A DNA stretch of 64,000 bases from WHSW01 sp963749365 (GTDB taxonomy: Bacteria; Actinomycetota; Thermoleophilia; Solirubrobacterales; 70-9). How positions within the stretch are numbered: position 1 is the stretch's first letter; each line of letters begins with the position of its first letter. A program made the position numbers and the translations under genes. This document shows, one piece after another, positions 46,509 through 55,768 of the stretch. The DNA is taken from the NCBI GenBank assembly GCA_963749365.1, contig CAVVME010000003.1:496001-560000 (forward strand), written 5' to 3'. A model generated the notes under the pieces. The model saw only the letters and a list, made by a program, of their open reading frames with translations, had not been told where the DNA came from and made no database searches.

Positions 46509-46966
46509 GCGCCCACACCGAGTACCTCACCTTCGAGACCACCGAGCGGCGCGAGTTCGTGCGGATCACCGACCGCGTGCAGGCGGCGGTCGACGAATCC
46601 GGGATCGCGGAGGGCATGGCGCTGGTCTCGGCGATGCACATCACCGCCGGCGTCTGGATCAACGACGACGAGCCGGGGATCCAGGCCGACGCGCTCGAGT
46701 GGCTCGACAAGCTCGCCCCCCGGTCCTGGGCGGAGCCCGCGAACGAGGTCTCCCGCCAGCTCTCCCCCGACCCCGGCGACTACCGCCACCACCGCGGGGG
46801 CGAGGACAACGGCGACGCGCACCTGAAGAACCTGCTCGTCCACCACCAGGTGATCGTCCCGGTCACCGAGGGCAGGCTCGACCTCGGGCCGTGGCAGGCG
46901 ATCTTCTACGTCGAGTTCGACGGCCGCCGGCCGAAGCGGCTCGTGATCAAGGTGCTCGGGGAGTAG
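46505..46966 (+). CDS. YjbQ/UPF0047 family protein
   Basis: 153 residues. ALVSAMHITAGVWINDDEPGI, YRHHRGGEDNGDAHLKNLLV and GRLDLGPWQAIFYVEFDG are the hallmark segments of the YjbQ family. Members show weak thiamine-phosphate synthase activity, but the true role is unsettled. Four-base overlap with the cupin gene suggests a functional pair. Confidence 0.92.
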   Translation: MSAHTEYLTFETTERREFVRITDRVQAAVDESGIAEGMALVSAMHITAGVWINDDEPGIQADALEWLDKLAPRSWAEPANEVSRQLSPDPGDYRHHRGGEDNGDAHLKNLLVHHQVIVPVTEGRLDLGPWQAIFYVEFDGRRPKRLVIKVLGE

Positions 46967-46997
46967 CGAGCCGGCCAGCCCGACCGGCTCGCAGTTC

Positions 46998-47645
46998 TCA
47001 GTCCTCCCAAACGAACGGCGGATACCGCTTGACCATGAAGAGCGTGTAGGCGCTGCTGCGGAACTGCCACCTGTACGGGATCAGGATCAGCTTGAACATC
47101 CCGTCGGGCAGGTCCCTGGTGAACAGGATCACGAAGACGCCGATGAAGGCGACGATCCCGGCGAGTGAGGCAAGCAGCCCGGCCACGATCGCGTAGGGAA
47201 TGATCAGCAGCCACTGAACGAGGGGCCGCCAGTTGTCGATCCCGTCCTCGGGGTACTCGATCTCGAGCGTTGCGGGATATGACGGGTCGTCGTCGAGCGA
47301 GAAGGGCGGGTACTCGTCGCGGAGCAGGTAGACGTAGGCGGTCACCCGCCAGCTCCAACGCAACACGCCGAGGACGAAGTCAAAGATCCCGCGCGGGTAG
47401 CGACCGGTAAAGAGCACGGCAAAGAAGGCGATGATCTTGGCGACGAGGACGCCGATCACGAGGAAGAAGAGAACGACGTAGTGCGGGAACGCGAGCAGCC
47501 ACTTGACCAGCGGCAGGAAACGGTGGTACTCGTCCTGGCGCTGGGCGTCGACGTGGACCGGGTAGGCGCCCGGAGGCGGCTGCTCGGCGGGCGCGGACGC
47601 GGGCGGTTGTTCTGGCGGCGGGGGTGGCGCTGTACCTGATTCCAT
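46998..47645 (-). CDS. DUF4389 membrane protein
   Basis: 215 residues. A Pro/Ala-rich N-terminus, then two repeats of a membrane module: RFLPLVKWLLAFPHYVVLFF with YPRGIFDFVLGVLRWSWRV, and WRPLVQWLLIIPYAIVAG with LPDGMFKLILIPYRW. YPPFSLDDD and YPPFVWED end each half. This internal duplication is typical of DUF4389. No known function. Convergent with yjbQ. Confidence 0.82.
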   Translation of the reverse strand: MESGTAPPPPPEQPPASAPAEQPPPGAYPVHVDAQRQDEYHRFLPLVKWLLAFPHYVVLFFLVIGVLVAKIIAFFAVLFTGRYPRGIFDFVLGVLRWSWRVTAYVYLLRDEYPPFSLDDDPSYPATLEIEYPEDGIDNWRPLVQWLLIIPYAIVAGLLASLAGIVAFIGVFVILFTRDLPDGMFKLILIPYRWQFRSSAYTLFMVKRYPPFVWED

Positions 47646-47675
47646 GCCCGGGACCCTAGGGCGCTCGACGGACGC

Positions 47676-48680
47676 CTAGAACTCCTGGTCGATCCAGGGC
47701 ATCATCGAGCGCAGCTCCTTGCCGACCGTCTCGATCTCGTGCCCGGCCGCCTCGTCGCGCATGCGGTTGAAGCTCTCCGCCCCGGCCCGGTTCTCGGCGA
47801 TCCACTCCTTTGCGAACTCGCCCGACTGGATGTCCGCGAGCACCTGCTTCATCGCCTCGCGGACCTCCGGGCCGATCACTTTCGGGCCCCGGGTCATGTC
47901 ACCGTACTCGGCCGTGTTGGAGATCGAGTAGCGCATCCCCTGGACGCCCTTCTCGTACATCAGGTCGACGATCAGCTTCAGCTCGTGCAGGGTCTCGAAG
48001 TAGGCCAGGCGGGGGTCGTAGCCGGCCTCGACCAGGGTCTCGAACCCGGCCCGGACCAGCTCGGTGGCGCCGCCGCAGAGCACCGACTGCTCGCCGAAGA
48101 GGTCGGTCTCGCACTCGTCCTTGAAGCTCGTCTCGATCACCCCGGCGCGGCCGCCCCCGATCCCGCTCGCGTAGGCGAGGACCAGCTCGCGCGCGTTGCC
48201 GGAGGCGTCCTCGTGGACCGCCATCAGGCAGGGCACCCCCTTGCCCTCCTCGTACTGGCGCCGGACCAGGTGGCCGGGTCCTTTGGGCGCGACCATGCCG
48301 ACGTCGACATCCACGGGCGGCTCGACCTCGCCGAAGTGGACCGAGAACCCGTGCCCGAACATGAGCAGGTTCCCCGGCGCGACCCCGTCCCGGATCTCGG
48401 CCGCCCAGACCTCGCCCTGCTTTTCGTCGGGCAACAGCACCATGACCACGTCGCCTCGGCTGGCGGCGTCGGCGATCTCGAGCACCTCGAGCCCCTCGGC
48501 TTCGGCCTTGGCGCGGCTGGCGGAGTCGGCCCGCAACCCGACCACCACGTCGTAACCGGAGTCGCGCAGGTTGAGCGCGTGGGCGTGGCCCTGCGAGCCG
48601 TAGCCGAGGATCGCGATCGTCTTGCCCCTCAGCGCCTCGGGGTCGGCGTCGGCGTCGTAGAGGATCTTCTCGTCGGTCAT
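47676..48680 (-). CDS. ilvC: ketol-acid reductoisomerase
   Basis: 334 residues, class I. ILGYGSQGHAHALNLRDSG binds NADPH; GHGFSVHFGEVEPPVDVDV, APKGPGHLVRRQYEEG and the metal ligands in TDLFGEQSVLCGG and ETLHELKLIVDLMYE are complete. It converts acetolactate and acetohydroxybutyrate for valine and isoleucine synthesis. Separated from ilvBN by 10 kb, and transcribed after the two small genes upstream. Confidence 0.96.
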   Translation of the reverse strand: MTDEKILYDADADPEALRGKTIAILGYGSQGHAHALNLRDSGYDVVVGLRADSASRAKAEAEGLEVLEIADAASRGDVVMVLLPDEKQGEVWAAEIRDGVAPGNLLMFGHGFSVHFGEVEPPVDVDVGMVAPKGPGHLVRRQYEEGKGVPCLMAVHEDASGNARELVLAYASGIGGGRAGVIETSFKDECETDLFGEQSVLCGGATELVRAGFETLVEAGYDPRLAYFETLHELKLIVDLMYEKGVQGMRYSISNTAEYGDMTRGPKVIGPEVREAMKQVLADIQSGEFAKEWIAENRAGAESFNRMRDEAAGHEIETVGKELRSMMPWIDQEF

Positions 48681-48692
48681 GGCCGCGGGACT

Positions 48693-49064
48693 CTACGCGT
48701 CCGAGCCCTCCGGGCGCTTGACGAACCACTCGGTGAACTCCGTACAGCGCCGATCGGCGTCGAAGCGGAGCAGGAAGCAGTTGTCGTAGACGGCACGGAT
48801 CGAGCCGTCGGGGTTTGTGTAGGTGCTGGAGCCGGTGGCGACGGCGGTCTCGCCGTCGATCGCGACCGGCTCGTAGGCGGCGTCGTAGGTCCCGGGCTCG
48901 TCGGGGTCGTCCTCGATCCACGAGCTGACGATCTGCTCGCGCCCGCGCAGCGGCTCGTCGAAGGGGTGGTAGCGGTAGCGGCAATCGGCGCTGAACAGCG
49001 CCCCGATCGCCTCCGGGTCATAGCTCTTCCAGGCCGCGACGTAGGCCTCGAGCCAGCGGCTCAC
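48693..49064 (-). CDS. SnoaL/NTF2-like protein
   Basis: 123 residues. WLEAYVAAWKSYDPEAIGALFSADCRYRYHPF and the beta-rich second half (VAIDGETAVATGSSTYTNP, FDADRRCTEFTEWFV) fit the NTF2-like cone fold. Such proteins are small-molecule binders or isomerases; no catalytic set is evident. It overlaps the methyltransferase stop upstream and sits 12 nt before ilvC. Confidence 0.82.
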   Translation of the reverse strand: MSRWLEAYVAAWKSYDPEAIGALFSADCRYRYHPFDEPLRGREQIVSSWIEDDPDEPGTYDAAYEPVAIDGETAVATGSSTYTNPDGSIRAVYDNCFLLRFDADRRCTEFTEWFVKRPEGSDA

Positions 49065-49768
49065 GTCGCCGTGCTCGATGCCGTCCTCCCCGCCGAGGGC
49101 TCGCGCTCGGCCCTCGCCTCGTAGACGCTGACCCAGGCGCCCGTCCGCCGCTCCGGCGCCAGGCGGGGCTTGAGCGCCTCGACGAGCTCGAACCGGCCGC
49201 AGTCGTCGATCACCGATCCGAGCTCGGGATTGGCGTAGATCAGCGTCATCGGGCGCGGGCGACGGTTCAGCGACGCGACCAGGTTCTCGATCGCCGCCCT
49301 GAAGACGTCGCCGCCGAAGGGGGAGAACATGTAGACGAAGGTGACATCGTCGGGGATCTCGTAGTCAGCCGCGTTCGCGGCCTCGACGATCGCCTCAGTC
49401 GCCCGGAAGCGGTGCCGGTTGGCCTCCAGGTTGGCGCGGGCGAAGTCGACCATCTCGCCGACGATCTCGACCCCGATCACGCGCCGAAACGGGTAGTGGC
49501 GGGCCGCCAGCCAGAGCACCCGCCCCTTGCCGCAGCCGAGGTCGAGGAAGACGTCGTCGCTCGATACCGCGCGACCGTCGAGAGCCCGACGCAGGGCGGT
49601 CCAGGCGGACGCCTGGTAGTGGAAGAAGTCGGGATCGTCGAAGCCGAGCTCGTCGGCGGAGAGCTCTCCCCCGGTGTCACGCAGTCCGCGCTCGTAGTGG
49701 AGCCGGAGCAGTCGCGTGAGCCGACCCTTGACCGTCCCTGCGAGGCGGTGCAGCGCGGACTCGGGCAC
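49061..49768 (-). CDS. class I SAM-dependent methyltransferase
   Basis: 235 residues. VFLDLGCGKGRVLWLAARHYP is motif I and VIGVEIVGEMVDFARANLE the strand-2 acidic turn. The late MTLIYANPELGSVIDDCGRF segment is seen in uncharacterised bacterial methyltransferases. Substrate unknown. First of a short chain running to ilvC. Confidence 0.82.
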   Translation of the reverse strand: MPESALHRLAGTVKGRLTRLLRLHYERGLRDTGGELSADELGFDDPDFFHYQASAWTALRRALDGRAVSSDDVFLDLGCGKGRVLWLAARHYPFRRVIGVEIVGEMVDFARANLEANRHRFRATEAIVEAANAADYEIPDDVTFVYMFSPFGGDVFRAAIENLVASLNRRPRPMTLIYANPELGSVIDDCGRFELVEALKPRLAPERRTGAWVSVYEARAEREPSAGRTASSTAT

Positions 49769-49778
49769 CGGCCGGATC

Positions 49779-51107
49779 CTACTTCGACCCCGCCCGCCGA
49801 ATCAGCTCCCCGGAACCGGTCCGGGGCAGGTCGGAGACGAACTCGAACCGCTTCGGGACCTTGAACGCCGCCAGCTCGGAGGCGCAATGTGCACGCAGCT
49901 CCTCCCCGCTGGCCCCGGTCCCGTCGCGCAAGACGACGATCGCGACCACGGCCTCCTGCCATTCGACATCGGGACGGCCGACCACCGCCGCTTCGGCGAT
50001 CGCGGGGTGTCGCTGCAGGACCTCCTCGACCTCGGAGGGGAGGACGTTCTCACCGCCGCTGATGATCACGTCGGTGAGCCGGTCCTCGACGTAGAGGAAG
50101 CCCTCGTCGTCGATCCGCCCCAGGTCGCCGGTGTGCAGCCACCCGTCCTCGTCGGCGACCCCCGGGGCCACGGTCGGTCCCTGGACGAGGATCTCGCCGT
50201 CCTGGATCCGCAGGTGGGTGGTGAGCAGCGGCCGGCCTGCCGACCCGAGCTTGCGCTGCGCCAGGCCGGGCTCGAGCGTGGTCACCTGCGACGCCGCCTC
50301 GGTCAGGCCGTAGGTCTGGACCACGGTCGCGCCGCGACCGATCGCCTCTGCGAGCGCGTCCTCGGGCACCGGGCCACCGCCGACGAGGACCGCCCGCAAC
50401 GGCAGCAGGTCGACCTGCGCCTCGAGCAGGCGGATGAGCTGGGTCGCGACGAGCGAGATCAGCGTCACCCCGTCGCCCTCGAGCGCGGTCGCGATCCGGT
50501 CGGGGTCGAAACCATCGTGGACGACCGCGGTGGTGCCGTAGATCACCGACCGGATCACGATCGAGAGCCCGCCGACGTGATCGAGGGGCAGGCAGCAGAG
50601 CCAGCGGTCGGTCGGCTCGACACCGAGGTTGAAGGCCGAGCCGACGGCGCTCCAGAGGTGATTGCCGAAGGTGAGGTCGACCGGCCGCGGAGAGCCGGAG
50701 GTCCCGCTGGTCAGGATCCGGCAGCAGACCGCGTCGAGGTCGAGCTCACCCAGCAGCGGCAGGTCCGCCTCGGTAGCGCCGGGCTCGGGGATCGCGTTCA
50801 CGGTCAGCGCCGGCCGGGCGCGCTCGAGCTCAGCTGCCCGCTGCGCCTCGGGCAGCCGCGGGTTGAGTGGGCGGGCGACGGCGCCGAGCTTCATCAGCGC
50901 ATGCACGAGCACGACGTGCTCGATGCCCGGCGCGAGCTCGATCGCCACGGTAGCCCCGCGCCGCGCCCCCCGGGCGGCCAGCCTCCTCGCGGTCGCGGTC
51001 GCCTCGCGTTCGAGCTCCGCGTAGCTGAGCTCGATCCCATCGGCGATCAGCGCGACGCGATCGGGGCAGGTGGCAGCCCGCTGCGAGAGCCAGTTGTCCA
51101 GATGCAT
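49779..51107 (-). CDS. menE: o-succinylbenzoate-CoA ligase, unusual A10 motif
   Basis: 442 residues from ATG (MHLDNW). Adenylate-forming enzyme: LTSGTSGSPRPVDLTF (P-loop), TYGLTEAASQVTTLE, GWLHTGDLGRIDDEGFLYVEDR and LTDVIISGGENVLPSEVEEVL. It activates o-succinylbenzoate to its CoA ester in menaquinone synthesis, as its position beside menBACD shows. The C-terminal catalytic lysine motif (usually GKI.R) reads GELIRRA, so the A10 Lys is Glu, which is unusual. Divergent from menB with only 25 bp between. Confidence 0.85.
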   Translation of the reverse strand: MHLDNWLSQRAATCPDRVALIADGIELSYAELEREATATARRLAARGARRGATVAIELAPGIEHVVLVHALMKLGAVARPLNPRLPEAQRAAELERARPALTVNAIPEPGATEADLPLLGELDLDAVCCRILTSGTSGSPRPVDLTFGNHLWSAVGSAFNLGVEPTDRWLCCLPLDHVGGLSIVIRSVIYGTTAVVHDGFDPDRIATALEGDGVTLISLVATQLIRLLEAQVDLLPLRAVLVGGGPVPEDALAEAIGRGATVVQTYGLTEAASQVTTLEPGLAQRKLGSAGRPLLTTHLRIQDGEILVQGPTVAPGVADEDGWLHTGDLGRIDDEGFLYVEDRLTDVIISGGENVLPSEVEEVLQRHPAIAEAAVVGRPDVEWQEAVVAIVVLRDGTGASGEELRAHCASELAAFKVPKRFEFVSDLPRTGSGELIRRAGSK

Positions 51108-51132
51108 TGGCGGCCCGTATTGTTGCTCCCCC

Positions 51133-52011
51133 GTGCCCACCCCGCACAAGGACGCCCCGCCGAGCGAGGAGCTCTACTCGCCGATCGAGTGGCAGCCGAC
51201 CGCCGAGTACGGGGACATCGTCTACGAGCGCGGCGAGGCGATCGCGCGGATCACCATCAACCGGCCCGAGGTCCGCAACGCCTTCCGACCCCAGACCCTC
51301 GCCGAGCTGCGCGACGCGTTCCGTCGCGCGCGCGACGACACCGAGGTCGCCGCGGTGATCTTCACCGGCGCGGGCGAGGAGGCCTTCTGCTCCGGTGGCG
51401 ACCAGCGGATCCGCGGCGACGACGGCTACATCGGTGACGACGCGGTGGCCCGGCAGGGCGTCGGCCGACTCGACGCCGGCGACCTGCACGTCCAGATCCG
51501 CCGCCTGCCGAAGCCGGTGATCGCCGCGGTGGCGGGTTACGCGGTCGGTGGTGGCCAGATCCTGCAGCTCGTCTGCGACCTCGCGATCGCCGCCGACAAC
51601 GCGCGCTTCGGCCAGACCGGGCCCCGGGTGGGCAGCTTCGACGGCGGCTTTGGCGCCGGGCTGCTCGCCCGCGCCGTCGGCGTCCGCAAGGCGAAGGAGA
51701 TCTGGTTCCTCTGCCGCCTCTACGACGCGGACGAGGCGCTCGAGATGGGGCTCGTGAACGCGGTCGTGCCGCTGGACGAGCTGGAGCGCGAGTGCGTCGC
51801 CTGGGCGCGCGAGATCGCCACGCTATCGCCGCTCTCGCTGCGGCTGCTGAAGTCGAGCTTCAACGCCGCCGAGGACGGGCTCACCGGCCTCCAACAACTC
51901 TCCCACGACGCGACCCTGCTCTTCTACATGACCGAGGAGGGCCAGGAGGGTCGCGACTCGTTCAAGCAGGGCCGCAGGCCGGACTTCTCGAGGTTCCCCC
52001 GCCGACCGTGA
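51133..52011 (+). CDS. menB: 1,4-dihydroxy-2-naphthoyl-CoA synthase
   Basis: 292 residues from GTG. Crotonase fold: VIFTGAGEEAFCSGGDQRIRG and AVAGYAVGGGQILQLVCDLAIA form the oxyanion hole, and TGPRVGSFDGGFGAGLLARAVG is the MenB-specific loop with the catalytic Asp region. EGRDSFKQGRRPDFSRFPR is the typical MenB end. It cyclises o-succinylbenzoyl-CoA. Its stop overlaps the menA GTG. Confidence 0.95.
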   Translation: MPTPHKDAPPSEELYSPIEWQPTAEYGDIVYERGEAIARITINRPEVRNAFRPQTLAELRDAFRRARDDTEVAAVIFTGAGEEAFCSGGDQRIRGDDGYIGDDAVARQGVGRLDAGDLHVQIRRLPKPVIAAVAGYAVGGGQILQLVCDLAIAADNARFGQTGPRVGSFDGGFGAGLLARAVGVRKAKEIWFLCRLYDADEALEMGLVNAVVPLDELERECVAWAREIATLSPLSLRLLKSSFNAAEDGLTGLQQLSHDATLLFYMTEEGQEGRDSFKQGRRPDFSRFPRRP

Positions 52012-52886
52012 GGATTTGGTTGATGGCCGCGCGGCCGCGGACGCTGCCGGCCGCGATCGCGCCGGTGCTGGTCGGCACGGCGGCGGCGATCGAGCTCTCG
52101 CGCGAACTCAGGGTCGGCGCCTTCGTCGCCGCGCTGCTGGGCTCGATCCTGATCCAGATCGGGACCAACCTCGCCAACGACTACTCGGACGCCAAGCGGG
52201 GCGCCGATACCGCGGACCGGCTCGGTCCGGTCCGAGTCACCTCGTCCGGCCTCGTCGCCCCGCGCCGGGTCCTATACGCGACCTGGCTCGCGTTCGCGGG
52301 CGCCGCCGCCGCCGGCATCTATCTCGCGGCCGTCGCCGGGCCGGTGATCCTGGTCGTCGGAGTGCTCTCGATCGCCGCCGGCGTTCTCTACACAGGCGGC
52401 CCGCGACCCTATGGCTACGCCGGGATGGGTGAGCTGTTCGTCTTCCTCTTCTTCGGCCTGGTCGCGGTCAACGGGTCCTACTACGTGCAGGTCGAGCAGC
52501 TCGACTCGCTGCCGGTGTGGCTCTCGGTATCCGTCGGCCTGCTCTCGGCGGCGATCCTGGTCGTCAACAACATCCGCGACATCGACACCGATCGCCGTGC
52601 CGGGAAGCGCACGCTCGCGGTCCGGTTGGGCCGCGATCGCACGCGGAAGCTCTACCTCTGCCTGGTCGGCGGCGCCTACCCGGTCCTCACCGTCGGCTTG
52701 ACGGCGGCCGAGGGACCCGAGGTCGCGCTGATCGCCCTGCTCTCGGCACCGCTCGCAATCCCGCCGGCCCGGGCTGTGCTCTCAGCCACGGACGGCCCGG
52801 CCCTGAATCGCGCCCTGGCCCAGACCGGGACCCTGCTCGGGGCTTTCAGCGTCCTGCTCGCCGCCGGGCTGCTGATCGCGAGCTGA
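52008..52886 (+). CDS. menA: 1,4-dihydroxy-2-naphthoate polyprenyltransferase
   Basis: 292 residues with about eight membrane helices. NLANDYSDAKRGAD is the first Asp-rich prenyl-diphosphate motif and NNIRDIDTDRRAGKRTLAV the second, both as in UbiA-family MenA. It attaches the prenyl chain and decarboxylates to demethylmenaquinone. Coupled to menB (GTGA) and menC (TGATG). Confidence 0.94.
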   Translation: MRIWLMAARPRTLPAAIAPVLVGTAAAIELSRELRVGAFVAALLGSILIQIGTNLANDYSDAKRGADTADRLGPVRVTSSGLVAPRRVLYATWLAFAGAAAAGIYLAAVAGPVILVVGVLSIAAGVLYTGGPRPYGYAGMGELFVFLFFGLVAVNGSYYVQVEQLDSLPVWLSVSVGLLSAAILVVNNIRDIDTDRRAGKRTLAVRLGRDRTRKLYLCLVGGAYPVLTVGLTAAEGPEVALIALLSAPLAIPPARAVLSATDGPALNRALAQTGTLLGAFSVLLAAGLLIAS

Positions 52887-53992
52887 TGCGCTTCACCGAG
52901 CTCGAGGTGATCCCCTACGCGCTCGCGTTCGAGCGCCCGTATGCGACCGCACGGGGAACGCTGGAGCGCCGCGAGATGCTGCTCGTGCGACTTCACACCG
53001 ACGCGGAGCACGTCGGACTCGGAGAGGCGGTGCCACTCTCGCTCCGTGGCGGCGCCGACCTCGGGACGGTCGAGCGGGCGCTCCTGCGCTCCGCCCGCCG
53101 GCTGCGGCGTGCCGATCTTTCGGACTTCGCGGGCGAGCAGCCGCTGCGCGCCGCGATCGACGCTTTCATCCACGTCGCCGCCGGCCGCCGGCTCCCCGGC
53201 CCCGCCAAGGCGGCGCTCGAGATGGCGATCTTCGACCTCGCCGGCAAGGCCGCGGGCCGGCCGCTCTGGTCGCTGCTCGGGGCCCCGGAGCGGACCCCGG
53301 TGCGCTGCAACGCGACCCTGGTCGCCGGGACGCCCGCCGAGGTGGCCGCCGATGCCGAGCGCTGGGCGGGGCATGGCTTCACCAGCTTCAAGCTCAAGCT
53401 CGGCGTCGGCGAGGACGTCGCCCAGGTGCGCGCCGTGCGCGAGGCGCTCGGGCCGCAGGCCCGGATCCGCCTCGACGCCAACGGGGCCTGGAGCGTCGCC
53501 GAGGCGCTGGGGGTGCTGCGGATGGTCGAGCCGCTGGAGATCGAGCTGGTCGAGCAGCCCGTCGACGGGATGCGCGAGCTCGCCGAGGTGACCGCCGCGA
53601 CCTCGATTCCGATCGCCGCCGACGAGAGCGTCAAACGCGGCAAGGACGCGCGTCGGGCGGCCGGCGCGGGCTGCTGCGATTTGGCGACGGTCAAGCTCGC
53701 CAAGGTGGGCGGGATCGGCGAGGCGAACGGGATCGCCTCCCATCTGCCGATCTACCTCTCGAGCTCGCTCGACGGCCCGCTCGGGATCGCAGCCGCCGCC
53801 CACGCGGCCCAGGCGCTGCCGTTCGAGGGGGTGGCGGCGGGGCTCGCGCACGGGCTCGCGACCCGGCTCCTGTTCGCGGAGACGATCGCCGCCCGCGAAT
53901 CGATCCTCGTCCGCGACCTGCTCAGCCCGCCCGACGGCCCCGGCCTCGGGGTCGTGCTCGACGACGACGCGCTGGCGGCACACCGCGTCTAG
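52886..53992 (+). CDS. menC: o-succinylbenzoate synthase
   Basis: 368 residues, enolase superfamily. TSFKLKLG carries the KxK acid/base lysine; metal ligands follow in IRLDANGAW, ELVEQPVD and IAADES, with the second lysine in ATVKLAKVGG. It dehydrates SHCHC to o-succinylbenzoate; some family members are dipeptide epimerases, but the men context decides. Starts at ATG sharing an A with the menA stop. Confidence 0.92.
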   Translation: MRFTELEVIPYALAFERPYATARGTLERREMLLVRLHTDAEHVGLGEAVPLSLRGGADLGTVERALLRSARRLRRADLSDFAGEQPLRAAIDAFIHVAAGRRLPGPAKAALEMAIFDLAGKAAGRPLWSLLGAPERTPVRCNATLVAGTPAEVAADAERWAGHGFTSFKLKLGVGEDVAQVRAVREALGPQARIRLDANGAWSVAEALGVLRMVEPLEIELVEQPVDGMRELAEVTAATSIPIAADESVKRGKDARRAAGAGCCDLATVKLAKVGGIGEANGIASHLPIYLSSSLDGPLGIAAAAHAAQALPFEGVAAGLAHGLATRLLFAETIAARESILVRDLLSPPDGPGLGVVLDDDALAAHRV

Positions 53993-54001
53993 GCGACTAG
54001 C

Positions 54002-55765
54002 GTGTCGCCGATGGACCCGACCAATCGCAACACCGCGCTCGCCTCGGCCCTGGTCGACGAGCTCGGCCGCTGCGGGGTCCGCGACGCCGTCCTCTGCCCG
54101 GGCTCACGCTCGACCCCGCTGGCGCTGGCATTGTGGCGCGAGCCCGCGATCGACGCCAGGGTGATCGTCGACGAGCGCTCGGCGGGCTACTTCGCGGTCG
54201 GCGCCGCGCAGGCGACCGGAACGCCGGTGGCGGTCCTCTGCACCTCCGGGACCGCAGCGGCGAACCTGCACCCGGCCGTCTGCGAGGCCGACGAGGCCGC
54301 CGTGCCACTGATCGTGCTGACCGCGGACCGCCCGCCGGAGCTGCGCGGGATCGGCGCCGGCCAGACGATCGACCAGCTCGGGCTCTTCGGCTCGGCGGCA
54401 CGCTGGTTCTGCGAGGTCGGCAGCCACGAGGCCGACGATTCCGGCCTGCTCCACCATCGCTCGGTCGCCTGCCGCGCCTACTTCGTCGCCGCCGGCGATC
54501 CACGTCCCGGCCCGGTCCACCTGAACGTCTGCTGGCGCGACCCGCTCGGCCCCGAGCCCCGCCCGGGCGACCTGACGGCGAGCTCGCCGCTGGCGCTCGA
54601 AGGTCGCAAAGGGGGGCGGCCGCTGACCACGGTCGCGGCGGCGCCCGAGCCGCCTCCCGAACCGCTGGTCGAGGCGCTCGCCGAACGCGTCGCGTCCGCG
54701 CCGCGGGGCCTGATCGTCGCCGGGCGGATGGGCGACCGCTCCGCCGTCGAGGCGATCGCCGCCCTCGCCCGCGCGACCGGCTACCCGATCCTCGCCGAGC
54801 CGACCTCGCAGCTTCGCCTCGGACCCCACGACCGCGGGCTGGTCATCTCGCGCTACGAGCCGGTGGCGCGGACGCGTCCGCAACAGCTGACCCCCGAGCT
54901 GGTGCTGCGCTTCGGCGAGATGCCGACCTGCAAGCCGTTACGCGGGTGGCTCGCCGACCTGCCCGAGGCCGCCCAGATCGTCATCGACCCGGACCGAGAC
55001 TGGAACGAGCCGACCAGGATCGCCGGCGCGATCGTCCGTGCCGACCCGGCCCGCCTCGCCGCAGCCCTGACCGAGCGGGCCGACGGGGCGCTGGATCCGG
55101 CATGGGCAGGCGCCTGGCTGGCGGCCTCGGAGGCGGCCGACGAGGCGATCGAGGCCGAGCTCGCCGGACTCACGGAGGCGACCGAGCCGGGACTCCACGC
55201 TGCGCTGGGGCGGGCTTACGCCGACGGCGACCTCGTCTACACCGCCTCGAGCATGCCGATCCGAGACCAGGAGGCGTTTCTGCCCGGGGGCCCCGCCGAG
55301 GTCCGCTTCCTCGCCAACCGGGGCGCGAACGGGATCGACGGGTTGATCTCCTCCGGGATCGGCGCCGCGGCGGCAACCGGTCGTCCCACCTGGATCGTGA
55401 CCGGCGATCTCGGCCTCTTTCACGACATGAACGCGCTCGCCGCCCTGCGCCACGCCGAGGTCCCGGTCCGGATCGTCGTCCTCGACAACGACGGCGGCGG
55501 GATCTTCGAGTTCCTCCCCCAGGCCACCCAGATCACTCGCGAGGAGTTCGAGGCGATCCTCGGCACCCCGCTCGGCCTCGACGCCGAGCGGATCGCGGCG
55601 CTGCACGGGCTTCCCTACGAACGAATCACCGATCCCTCGCAACTCGCCGCGGCCGCCGACTCGACGGCGCTGATCCACGTCCCGGTTGACCGCACCGCCA
55701 ACCGAGCCCTGCACGAGCGCCTCGGCGAGACGGCGGCCGAGGCGCTCGGGCGCGCGCTTTCCTGA
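54002..55765 (+). CDS. menD: SEPHCHC synthase MenD
   Basis: 587 residues from GTG (an ATG nine bases later is also possible). ThDP enzyme: PGSRSTPLALAL and VIVDERSAGYFAVGAAQATG hold the catalytic Glu, and the cofactor motif runs from TGDLGLFHDMNALAAL to LDNDGGGIFEFLPQ. It joins isochorismate and 2-oxoglutarate in the committed menaquinone step. It follows menC by 9 bp. Confidence 0.94.
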   Translation: MSPMDPTNRNTALASALVDELGRCGVRDAVLCPGSRSTPLALALWREPAIDARVIVDERSAGYFAVGAAQATGTPVAVLCTSGTAAANLHPAVCEADEAAVPLIVLTADRPPELRGIGAGQTIDQLGLFGSAARWFCEVGSHEADDSGLLHHRSVACRAYFVAAGDPRPGPVHLNVCWRDPLGPEPRPGDLTASSPLALEGRKGGRPLTTVAAAPEPPPEPLVEALAERVASAPRGLIVAGRMGDRSAVEAIAALARATGYPILAEPTSQLRLGPHDRGLVISRYEPVARTRPQQLTPELVLRFGEMPTCKPLRGWLADLPEAAQIVIDPDRDWNEPTRIAGAIVRADPARLAAALTERADGALDPAWAGAWLAASEAADEAIEAELAGLTEATEPGLHAALGRAYADGDLVYTASSMPIRDQEAFLPGGPAEVRFLANRGANGIDGLISSGIGAAAATGRPTWIVTGDLGLFHDMNALAALRHAEVPVRIVVLDNDGGGIFEFLPQATQITREEFEAILGTPLGLDAERIAALHGLPYERITDPSQLAAAADSTALIHVPVDRTANRALHERLGETAAEALGRALS

Positions 55766-55768
55766 CTC

